Source: CAJBLF01 sp041663325
GTDB taxonomy: Bacteria > Patescibacteriota > Gracilibacteria > Absconditabacterales > Absconditicoccaceae
Reading direction: 5' to 3'
DNA: 35,037 nucleotides
Assembly: GCA_041663325.1 (NCBI GenBank)
Contig: JBAZRN010000013.1
Coordinates: 1 to 35,037 of the forward strand
Part shown: piece after piece, positions 27,476-35,037 of the stretch
Position numbering within the stretch: position 1 is the stretch's first letter
How the letters are laid out: each line of letters starts with the position of its first letter
Notes under the pieces: generated by a model
Databases searched by the model: none
What the model saw: the letters and a program-made list of their open reading frames with translations, nothing else
Told to the model about the DNA's origin: nothing
Program-made: the position numbers and the translations under genes

Positions 27476-29032
27476 ATGAAAAAAAGATTATCTTTTATGA
27501 AAAAGTCCCTTTCCGTTCTAATTATTACTGGAATGATGTGGGCAATCGTCGGTAAAGCAAACGCACAAACCGCTTATGTATCATTGGACACACTACAATC
27601 AGGAGATACTATTTTTTATTGCATATCAAATTACGATACGGTGATTTTGTACAAACCAACAATAGCATCAACAAATATCCGTTGGGATGTCCAAAAGCCT
27701 ATATACACGTATGACCATACTGCGGATACTCTTTTTTTGAATACTACAAACACTGGACCAATATGGTTCAACTCAACCGAAACTGGGTTAATTGCTCTGC
27801 ATTTCTTTCTTGTCGGACCACCCGTATCAACATTAACAGATACTATAGTCTGCGGAAATGTCTTTTCTATCACATTCAATGCCAAAAATGAGGATATAGG
27901 AGCCACCTATCTCTGGTCTAATGATTCTATCACAAAAAACATTACCGTACACCAGGAAGGTGAAAGTTCTGTTATTATAACCAATGGTTGTGGCATCACA
28001 TATGACACGGCATTGGTTACCGGTAATCATGCTAATGATGCGAATCTCGGGGCTAATCAGACTATTTGTGGAGGAGATTCCGTGATATTAAGTACAGGAA
28101 ATGCTAATATTTTTAGCTATCACTGGTCCACAGATGAAATTACATCAACGATTTCCGTGGATACTACAGGTACATATATCATTGTTACTACTGACAACAA
28201 TAACTGTATATCGGCAGACACAGTGAATATAACTGTTACGTCACCACCGATAAGACAAATTTGTTACGTTAGTTTTGACACACTTACATGGAAAAATAAT
28301 ATCAATTTTCCAACAAATCTGACTGCAAACATTGATTCTTTCAACATCTACAGACAAGCTTCATTGAACATTTGGAGCAAAATCGGTAGTGTAAGCGCAG
28401 GAACAATCTATTTTACAGATGTAAACTGCAATCCACAGGCGCAAAGTTATAGCTACAAAATAGCTACAGTTGATACCTGTGGGAACGAAGCCGTGATGTC
28501 GGATCCGCATACTACAATCACACTTTTAAGCGCCTATGATCAAGGAACGGATACGTACGGCTTCACATGGAGTGAATACATTGGACTCCCAGTACCAGAT
28601 TATCATGTATATGGTATTGATGCTAACGGAGCAGTTGCTCTTATCGGAACCGTTCCGGGAAATCAATTTTTTTACAACTACGTTAATCCCAACGACAGCA
28701 TTATAAAGTATTTCGTGGGATTTAATGGACCGAGTTGCAGTGGGAAAGAAACTTCGCTCGTAAAATCAAATGTAATTCAATCAGTCATTACAGGAATTTA
28801 CAAGCAAGATACAGAGCAAATACAATTTGCGATCTATCCAAATCCTGTAACAGATATATTGACTATCCAAACCGAAAAAATCAAAGAAGTTCAATTAATG
28901 GACGTTATGGGGAGAATACTCCTAATCACAGATCAGAAAAATATTAATTGTTCTAATTTGACTAGTGGTGTATACTTTATCAAAGCAATCACTGCAAAAG
29001 GTATGGGGATACAGAAATTTGTTAAGCAATAA
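27476..29032 (+). CDS. Secreted Ig-like protein with type IX (Por) sorting domain, 518 aa
   Basis: ATG 27476 to TAA 29032; the frame also extends back to TTG 27404, but that covers the A-rich leader, so I use the ATG (a further ATG lies at 27497). Signal peptide: KKSLSVLIITGMMWAIVGKANAQ region, ending ANA-Q. Two Ig-like domains follow (TIVCGNVFSITF with TYLWSND; then LGANQTICGGDSVILSTG with YHWSTDEITSTISV). Next is the fibronectin-like segment beginning QICYVSFDTLTWKN and including VDTCGNEAVMSDPHTTI. It ends in a textbook sorting domain: FAIYPNPVTDILTI, QLMDVMGRILLI, LTSGVYFIK, KFVKQ. About 35 glycines, no TGA. It is a paralogue of the gene at 23305 with one more Ig domain. Confidence 0.9.
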   Translation: MKKRLSFMKKSLSVLIITGMMWAIVGKANAQTAYVSLDTLQSGDTIFYCISNYDTVILYKPTIASTNIRWDVQKPIYTYDHTADTLFLNTTNTGPIWFNSTETGLIALHFFLVGPPVSTLTDTIVCGNVFSITFNAKNEDIGATYLWSNDSITKNITVHQEGESSVIITNGCGITYDTALVTGNHANDANLGANQTICGGDSVILSTGNANIFSYHWSTDEITSTISVDTTGTYIIVTTDNNNCISADTVNITVTSPPIRQICYVSFDTLTWKNNINFPTNLTANIDSFNIYRQASLNIWSKIGSVSAGTIYFTDVNCNPQAQSYSYKIATVDTCGNEAVMSDPHTTITLLSAYDQGTDTYGFTWSEYIGLPVPDYHVYGIDANGAVALIGTVPGNQFFYNYVNPNDSIIKYFVGFNGPSCSGKETSLVKSNVIQSVITGIYKQDTEQIQFAIYPNPVTDILTIQTEKIKEVQLMDVMGRILLITDQKNINCSNLTSGVYFIKAITAKGMGIQKFVKQ

Positions 29033-29056
29033 ATCATCGTTAATTCGATATATCAA

Positions 29057-29083
29057 TCCCGGTTTTTAGACCGGGATTTTTTT
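29057..29083 (+). terminator. Intrinsic terminator
   Basis: Stem TCCCGGT/ACCGGGA (29057-29063 with 29070-29076), loop TTTTAG, then seven T. It ends the gene at 27476. The sequence after it (tttattaaaatatt) recurs after the terminator at 29641. Confidence 0.9.
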
Positions 29084-29152
29084 ATTAAAATATTATTAAG
29101 TTGCGAGCAGAAAAATTTTATCTATATAACTTATTTGCCACTAGGGATTATC

Positions 29153-29180
29153 TTGAAAAATCAAGGAAAAAAAATATACT
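29153..29180 (+). promoter_or_regulatory. Promoter of hicBA
   Basis: TTGAAA at 29153-29158, 16-bp spacer, TATACT at 29175-29180, 31 nt before the hicB start. Confidence 0.6.
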
Positions 29181-29211
29181 ACTGTCACTATTTATCATCT
29201 AAAAAGAAAAG

Positions 29212-29424
29212 ATGGATATAATAATTAGAAAAGATGGAGAATGATATATTGCAGAAATAAAAGGGAAGAATGCCTTATACGCATTTTGATATTCTAAAGA
29301 AGAAGCAGTCAGTGAGCTGAAAAATGTCGTAGATATGATGGTTGATTATTATTCTGAGGAAATTAGTTTCCAAAAAAAGATTAAAAAATATTTGGCTGGT
29401 AAACAGCTAAAGTATGCCGTATAA
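29212..29424 (+). CDS. hicB: HicB-like antitoxin, 70 aa
   Basis: ATG 29212 to TAA 29424, with two TGA glycines, so it is hidden under the standard code. The start MDIIIRKDGEGYIAEIKG and AFGYSKEEAVSELKNVVDMM follow the HicB fold (a partial RNase H-like sheet plus helix that binds the toxin). After that comes a short basic tail (KKIKKYLAGKQL) instead of a ribbon-helix-helix or HTH domain, so DNA-binding autoregulation is not evident. It overlaps hicA by 11 nt. Order is antitoxin first. Confidence 0.8.
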
Positions 29425-29623
29425 ATTTTCTGAGATAAAGAATAGATTAAAAAGACTGTGATTTAATGTAGTCAGGCAAAAGTGATCACATGTAATTTTT
29501 TCTAATGGTAAAATTACTTTCCCTGTCCCCAATCATGGTAATAAGGGCATATCTCCTGGGGTAGAGTCGAAAATATTGAGTTTCGTTAATATGAAAAGAA
29601 AAGAATTTGATGAAATCAAATAA
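29414..29623 (+). CDS. hicA: HicA-family mRNA interferase toxin, 69 aa
   Basis: ATG 29414 (inside the end of hicB) to TAA 29623. The double-stranded RNA-binding-like fold is recognisable: KNRLKRLGFNVVRQKGSHVI with the catalytic His in Gly-Ser-His, then FPVPNHGNKGISPGVESKIL. Two glycines (Leu-Gly-Phe and Gly-Ser-His) are TGA-encoded, so in a host that stops at UGA the toxin would be truncated before its active site. HicA cleaves mRNA when free of HicB. The pair lies between two fibre/adhesin genes, as expected for an accessory island. Confidence 0.85.
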
Positions 29624-29640
29624 GAAATTTATAGAAAAAC

Positions 29641-29668
29641 CCCCAGCTTTTTTGCTCGGGATTTTTTT
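29641..29668. terminator. Bidirectional terminator between hicA and fibre B
   Basis: Stem CCCCAGC/GCTCGGG (29641-29647 with 29654-29660, one mismatch), T6 loop, followed by T-rich sequence on both strands. It can end both hicA and fibre B. Confidence 0.75.
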
Positions 29669-29691
29669 ATTAAAATATTTTTGACTGTATA

Positions 29692-31212
29692 TTAATAACA
29701 AGCTGTTGTTCCATCCATTTTTTTGCCTGCTCATGCGTTATTACAAAAACAAGGATAATGATTAGTATTATTATAAAAGATTGTTCATTCAGGATATCAT
29801 GAAGTACCACATATTCAGTCTCAGGGCAAAGATATTGCTTGTATACCACCCTCTACCGTAAACAATGCTCAAGTGGTAGGAGTTGTTCCGCCACCAACAG
29901 TCACATACCCATCACTTCGGACAGTGAGTGCATTTTCCCTAACAGGTCCTGTAGAATGTCCTATTCATATTTCAAATATACTAGTGGGTAATCAAACATT
30001 AAATGTTCATATAGCGAGAGAATTGGTTGCATTAGCTATAGTATAATCTCCCATAGATGTAGATTGAAGTCAACTAGCAGTTGTTTCTAAACCCATTGCT
30101 GTAGAACGCGCTCCACTAGCGGTTGTACTTTGTCCCATCGCAGCAGAATCTATTCAATGAGCAGCTGTATTTGATCCCATCGCTGTAGAATGATCTCAAT
30201 TAGCTCTTGTATTCCACCCCATCGCTGTAGAGTAATTTCAACTAGCTATTGTACTTTGTCCCATCGCAGTAGAATAATCTCAACTAGCTGTTGTTCCCTG
30301 TCCCATCGCTGTAGAAACTTTTCAATAAGCATTTGTATTTTTTCCCATCGCCGTAGAATAATCTCAACTAGCTGTTGTTCAATATCCCATTGCTGTAGAG
30401 CCAGTTCACAAAGCAACTGTAGTATCACCCATAGCAGTAGAAGTCTTCCCTATTGCCCATGCAAAACTTCCCATTGCTGTAGAAAAACTTCCTACAGTAA
30501 CTACCACTCCTTGTCATCTTGCAATAAATCCATCTGATGTAATATTTCCATCAATGGTTAATTTATTGTCAGTGGTACTGCTTGTATTTATACCTACGTT
30601 TCCATTTACACTGCTAAGATAAAGTTGATTAGGGTGTACTCATGCTTCCAAATAGCCGAAACTAGTAAGTCTGATATTTCAGCCTACTTCTAATTTTTGT
30701 TTTGGTGTTGTTGTTCCGATACCGACATTATCACCCGTATTAAATATATTTGCATCAGTAGTTGTCCATGAAGATCCATTCCAAAATGGAGTTGCTCCTA
30801 AAATTCATGCTTGTAAAAATCAGGTATCACCTATTGGTCATTGCGGTCAAGTATTTCACGTATCTCACTTTGCTCCAGTTGGTCAAACAGCTCCAGTTGG
30901 TCAGCTAAGAGCAAATCAACTCATAAAATTATACACATCACCACTTGTAGATCCTATTATTTTTCCATTACTATCAGTACCAAGAACAACCTGACCAGTT
31001 AAATTAGTTATCGTTATCCCGCCTGTAAGTGATCCATCCAAAATGATCCCTGTAATCGCTAATGGACTATTGCTTCCATCATTGGTAAGGAAAATTTGTT
31101 GAATATATTGGATAGCATTTGGCGCGATAGGTACGACATCAAACGCTCTTGCTATAAAGAATATGCAAGACATTCATAGAAAAAATAATGTAGCTCATTT
31201 GATGAAGCTCAT
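29692..31212 (-). CDS. YadA-head-like repetitive surface fibre B with collagen-like stretch, 506 aa
   Basis: ATG at 31212 reading leftward to TAA 29692, with about 32 TGA glycines. The first about 57 residues match fibre A almost exactly (signal peptide, FDVVPIAPNAIQYIQQ, LTNDGSNSPLAITG). Then come a unique ITNLTGQVVLGTDSNGK segment, about nine collagen-like triplets (GPTGAVGPTGAKGDTGNTG and on), NVGIGTTTPKQKLEVGG, VGINTSSTTDNKLTIDG, one block of about 10 head repeats (DYSTAMGKNTNAYG and so on), FEIGIGHSTGPVRENALTV and VTVGGGTTPTT. The Cys-containing tail is ICGTSGYPEGTIFYNN, CFCNNAG, TACY. The layout resembles phage-fibre and adhesin stalks, with head repeats for binding and a collagen-like stalk. 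No outer-membrane anchor is seen. Confidence 0.85.
30050..30490 (-). repeat. 42-bp tandem repeats, fibre B
   Basis: About 10 units of 42 bp with the same consensus as in fibre A, including TGA for the second glycine. Confidence 0.85.
30821..30903 (-). repeat. Collagen-like Gly-X-Y stretch in fibre B
   Basis: About nine Gly-X-Y triplets with Pro, Thr, Asp and Lys at X and Y. Most of the glycines are TGA. Confidence 0.8.
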
Positions 31213-31255
31213 AGTACCTTTTCTTGACTGTAACTTTTTGCTTGTGAAACTCATT
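31020..31255 (-). repeat. Duplicated 5' segment, fibre B copy
   Basis: Nearly identical to 26927-27170. Both copies include the upstream phrase ttttgcttgtgaa before they diverge. A second shared block with the promoter lies further upstream. Confidence 0.85.
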
Positions 31256-31335
31256 TTTCGATGTTAAAGTATTAAAATGCGAAGCGCTGATATTATTGTT
31301 TTTTATCTTTAAGCTTTAGGCTTTCAGCTAATCTA

Positions 31336-31363
31336 AGTATATCCCCAGCAACTAGAAACACAA
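31336..31363 (-). promoter_or_regulatory. Promoter of fibre B
   Basis: On the minus strand: TTGTGT (31363-31358), 16-bp spacer, TATACT (31341-31336), identical to the fibre A promoter boxes. Confidence 0.6.
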
Positions 31364-31392
31364 AAAATCTGACATTTGAGGGTCATAATGAT

Positions 31393-31420
31393 TTGACAAA
31401 AAAAACTTTTTGTATATAAT
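31393..31420 (+). promoter_or_regulatory. Consensus-like promoter for the gene at 31454
   Basis: TTGACA at 31393-31398, 16-bp spacer, TATAAT at 31415-31420, 33 nt before the start codon. It is one of the two strongest promoters in the window. Confidence 0.8.
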
Positions 31421-31453
31421 ATAGACATATTTACCCTATATCACCACACACAA

Positions 31454-32284
31454 ATGAACAATACACCAAAAAAACAGCCAGCTAGACAACACCTAACGTC
31501 TAAGTTCTTCAAGTCAGTAGTTCTTACAGGTACTATGCTTCTTTTTGTGTTAAAGCCAGGATTTGGTAAAGGTAATGAAGCGATCAAATCCGAGATCCAA
31601 AAGACATTGAAACAATATCCAACGAAGGAGTGGAAAATACAGGAAGCTGATCAGAATAAAAATAATATTGATGATAAAGCATTTGAGCAAGCGCAAAGCA
31701 ATCTCAACGGAAATAATGACGCACTTAGTTTCGCAGTAAATAATGTAAGCAAATATTACCCAGACATGAAAGAGCATCTCGATAGTCTCGTCAATCACTT
31801 TCGAGATCAAGAGCAAAAAGATACGGTAAATTTTCTTTTTCAAAAACATATATTAAAAAACATTACTGATCCCAAAAAACAAGTTACTTCAATACTTTAT
31901 TGCATAGAACATTTCGTTTTCAAATGAGATTCAAAACTAAAAAAAACTTTTTCAGAAAAATATGACATTGATACATCTATTAATGATGATGAATATGAAT
32001 ACCTCATTAATTTCAATAAATGATATAACAAACGGTTTAAATGATATTACAAGAAATTAGAACAAATACTTGTAGATATGAATAAAATAATTGATGAAAA
32101 CAATAAAATAATTGAAAAACAAAAACAACAAATTGAAGGTATTGTGAATACTTTCACTGCAAATGATGTTAAAAACAATTTCACCATTAAAAAATTAGTT
32201 TTAGATACAGAGACACTCTACATAAAACACAAATATATCATCCCAACACATTTAACAGAACTTATAAAAGCAGCTAAACAATAA
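31454..32284 (+). CDS. Exported helical protein, 276 aa
   Basis: ATG 31454 to TAA 32284, with three TGA glycines. The N-terminus (KFFKSVVLTGTMLLFVLKPGFGKG, about residues 17-40) is a signal peptide much like that of the gene at 27476. The rest is helical and charged, with a likely coiled coil in IIDENNKIIEKQKQQIEGIV (about 212-231). No known domain is recognised. It starts about 240 bp from the fibre B start, divergently, and is followed 20 nt later by another large gene. A strong promoter suggests high expression. A role in the surface island is inference only. Confidence 0.75.
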
Positions 32285-32304
32285 TTTATTTATAGAAAAA
32301 AAAT

Positions 32305-34276
32305 ATGGTAGAACAATTAGAGACAACAGACATACAACAACAACCAAAACAAGAAATCAAGCAAGAAGAAACGCTTGATCAAATTCTACAATCAAAAAAA
32401 CTTGATGCAAAAATTTTAGATAAATTAAAACCTATTTTTGAGGCAGTACAAAAGAGTTTTCAACAACCTATAAACGAATATATAAAATGACTTAATACAA
32501 AAGATTTAAATCGTATTATAAATAAAGAAGCAGAACCAATAAAATATTTGATAGAAGATATAGAAGTAACCACAGGAATACCAATAATAGATGTTACTAA
32601 AGATAGAAAAGATAAGGTAGTAGAGACTACACAAGATAAAAACGAAAATGAAACCATTCTCGAATCACGAAAAGCGACTAAAGACTCTTACGATAAATTA
32701 GATAAAGAAAAATATCCAGAGCCGAAAACACAGCAAGAGAAAGAGCAACTAGCTTCCATCAAAAACAACATCTCTGAACAAACAAAGCAAAAATTAGATA
32801 TACAGAAATTAGACATCGATACCTATGCAAACTTTTTATTCACAAAACAAAAATATTGAGATAAACTTAAACAAGAAAATAATACAAAGTTCTTAACTAA
32901 CTTAGAAAAATTGAATGACACATTAGGGATAGTCCCAGAACATACAAAAATAAAAAAAATGAACGATCCAGATTACGCCAACAACGTTGTAACAACGAAC
33001 GAAAACCTCAAAACCTTCACCGAGACATCAGATAAGTTCGACAAAATATCAGCGCCTACCCTACCAGAAACTAAAGACTTCGATACTGAATTCACGACTT
33101 ACGTTAAATTCATCGCTAACGAAGATATAAAAAAAAATATAGAAGACAATAAAAACATTATCAAAGAATACAAAGAATTGCATGATAAATANNNNNNNNN
33201 NAGCAAGAGATCTCAAAAGCAAAGAAGCATACGATGAATATATAAAAGCCATAACGGAGATTAAAGAAAATCTTCCCAATACAACCCAAACTATTATCAA
33301 GCAAAGAGTGATGGGAAGCTGCATCACAGGTCTCGCAAAATATTTCGATACAACGACTATAAATCAAGATAACTTTTCAAATGATTTTGATATAAATACC
33401 CAGGAAGGCTTTACCATAAAAGACGATATACTTGCTATCAAGGGAGATATCAAGGGAAATCGTGTAGGATTTTATTACAATCTGACCGATCCGGACGCGC
33501 AATTGCAGTCAGATGATTTTCTTCATTTTGATGGAGTATCAGAATCATTCACTTTTGGCGTGGATGGGGGTTGAAAAAATAATCTTGGAGTAAAACTGCC
33601 GACACTAGGCTTATTAAGCGATCAAGCGCAAGGAGTCTCAGAAAAAAATTTCACCGCACTGCTAGAAAAATCAACAAGTCTAGAAGACTTTGAAGCGGCT
33701 ATGAAAGAACAGGTAAGTACGGAATTGCTTAAAAATTATGGTCAGGAAGCCCTCGTCAAGACTCGTGTAGAGAGAGATATAGAAAAAAATATAACAGCGC
33801 AGACATTGAACGATATATTTGTGCCAAAAACAATACTCGAAGAGATGAACAGAGACAAATCTATCAATAAAACGACAGAAAAAAAAGCGCGAAAATTGTT
33901 GAATATCCGAGATAAAAGCACAGAAAATATGAGATCTGATGAACTGAGAAAATTGAGATCGCTTACGGAAAGATTAGATTCCCTCATCACGCAAACCGAT
34001 CATGGAAAGCTAGAACCCAAACGGCAGAAATTGTTGGAAGGCATAGAAACAGAAAAGTCAGCAGTTACCTACAATGACACACGATGAACTGCAACATTGA
34101 AGTTTTTCAGAAGATACAGCGACAACGATAAAATAAACCTGCAAGACTTAGACATGTTTGTCACTAGTTTAGAAAAAAAAGAAAGCATTTCAGAAAATAT
34201 AGCTAAATTCTCTCCAGACTTTCAAACTACAGAAGACCACGAAGACGCTGATGGATTGTTGGAGAATATCGCATAA
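32305..34276 (+). CDS. Large coiled-coil-rich hypothetical protein interrupted by a gap
   Basis: ATG 32305 to TAA 34276 with four TGA glycines; about 650 residues are visible. It starts with a Gln/Glu-rich tail (MVEQLETTDIQQQPKQEIK), has no signal peptide, and is rich in Lys/Glu helices (KDSYDKLDKEKYPEPKTQQE; ENITAQ-type segments later). A short beta-rich part lies after the gap (GFTIKDDILAIKGDIKGNRVG, FHFDGVSESFTFGVDGG region). No family is recognised. The frame before the 10-N gap and the frame after it disagree if the gap is exactly 10; a length divisible by three restores one gene. It probably forms an operon with the exported protein upstream. Confidence 0.7.
33192..33201. other. Assembly gap (10 N)
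   Basis: Ten N inside the gene at 32305. Continuity of the reading frame requires a true length divisible by three. Confidence 0.95.
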
Positions 34277-34321
34277 AAAAAAACGACAGAATTTCTCCTA
34301 TCGTTCTAATATCCATCGTTC

Positions 34322-35037
34322 TTATTTTCCCAGCCAGTCTACAAATACTTCATAATCATGAGATATATCCTGATCTTTTTTTATTTTTTTCTCGGTATTA
34401 TTGATTGCATAAATTACCGCTGCGTGTCCTTTTCCACCAAAGTGCTCACCTATCCTTTCTAAAGTCCATTGAAAATATTTTTTAGCCAACAACATGAGAA
34501 TCTGACGCGCGTTGGTTATCTCTTTTTTTCTTGATTCAGATTTTAATTCTTGGACAGAAATACCATAATACTGCGCTACCATATCCACGAGAAGATCAAA
34601 ATTTTTGGTTCACTTAGTATTGGACTGAACAGCTGCTTGCGTAGCATCCGTGCTATGTTCTATGACATAACCAAGCGTCTTGAGACATTCATGGACATCT
34701 TGCTGTTCAATATCTTTGTGGAGGATAGCTTTTCTGCTCAAGAGAATATTGAGCGCTCATTCTAGCTCTCTGACATTGTCTTTGATATATTTCGCGATAA
34801 TTTCAAGCAAATGAAAATCCAGATCCTCACCTTTATTCATGAGTTTGGATTGAAGAATCGCGATCCTAGTTTCAAAATCTGGTGATTTGATATCAGCGAC
34901 CAATCACAAAGCGAAACGTGATTTAAGTCTGGGCTCGATATGGACAAGCTCCTTTGGCGGACGATCAGATGAAAGAATAATTTGTTTTTGTTTGAGTTGG
35001 AAGTCATTGAATATATTGTGGAATATTTCTTGAGTTT
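34322..35037 (-). CDS. dnaA: Chromosomal replication initiator DnaA, C-terminal part
   Basis: The gene runs off the right edge; about 238 C-terminal residues are present, ending at TAA 34322. From the edge inward: IILSSDRPPKELVHIEPRLK (end of the AAA+ domain III with the arginine-rich box), RFALGLVADI, VRELEGALNILL (Gly is TGA-encoded), then the domain IV helix-turn-helix with NARQILMLLAKKYFQWTLERIGEHF and the DnaA signature variant GGKGHAAVIYAINN (usually GGRDHTTVLHA). DnaA binds DnaA boxes and opens oriC. The Asp-His-Thr-Thr of the usual DNA-contact motif is changed to Gly-His-Ala-Ala, so box specificity may differ. oriC is likely outside the window. Confidence 0.93.

Noticed and set aside
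1..35037. tRNA or rRNA genes
   Set aside because: I looked for T-arm-like GTTCGANNC motifs with flanking stems and for rRNA-like conserved blocks and saw none; a covariance search would settle it.

Overview
The window looks like a chromosome segment of a Candidate Phyla Radiation bacterium that reads UGA as glycine (genetic code 25), that is Absconditabacteria (SR1) or Gracilibacteria (BD1-5); I cannot tell which. The evidence is internal. Nearly every recognisable gene is cut by in-frame TGA under the standard code and becomes full length when TGA is read as Gly, often at invariant glycines: the GTGGG loop of RsmG, the MGDLSEN tip of GreA, the ELEGAL segment of DnaA, the GSH motif of HicA. 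The DNA is AT-rich, genes are compact, and promoters look like TTGNNN / 16-17 bp / TATACT. Coordinates below use code 25, so many genes are longer than, or absent from, a standard-code reading. Two 10-N assembly gaps (5986-5995 and 33192-33201) each interrupt a gene.

Layout. 1-5000: small unknown genes, a ComF-like phosphoribosyltransferase and a long single-pass membrane protein. 5092-9638: a Xer tyrosine recombinase, a gap-truncated membrane protein, a GT4 glycosyltransferase, a RelA/SpoT-type HD hydrolase and pheS. 10042-14070: an FtsE-like ABC ATPase, then hrcA, a small unknown, a Nudix hydrolase, a ribosome-hibernation-like protein and greA, a stress and gene-expression group on the plus strand. 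14154-19392: a secreted or anchored unknown, rsmG, a four-TM protein, a ZIP metal transporter and alanine racemase. 19717-23061: a ClpC-type AAA+ unfoldase followed by a DUF5674 gene and its small partner. 34322-35037: the 3' part of dnaA.

The unusual part is 23200-31450, a surface-protein island. Two copies of a two-gene cassette lie in tandem. In each copy a plus-strand gene for a secreted protein with Bacteroidetes-style Ig-like domains and a type IX secretion (Por) C-terminal sorting domain faces a convergent minus-strand gene for a long repetitive fibre with YadA-head-like 14-residue repeats (STAMGxxTxAxG). The fibres are packed with UGA glycine codons (about 54 and 32 by my hand count). 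The sorting-domain genes have none in about 61 glycines, which suggests more recent transfer from a UGA-stop organism. The two fibres share an almost identical promoter, signal peptide and N-terminus and then diverge; one adds a collagen-like Gly-X-Y stretch. A hicB-hicA toxin-antitoxin pair, invisible under the standard code, sits inside the second cassette. My inference is an adhesin island of an epibiont or predator that attaches to another bacterium.

Other structure: a roughly 200 bp two-copy element (8293-8496, 16480-16689) with nested inverted repeats and a compensatory base-pair change, both copies between convergent genes; a palindromic repeat embedded in frame in comF; and several clear intrinsic terminators. 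I saw no rRNA, tRNA or CRISPR array.
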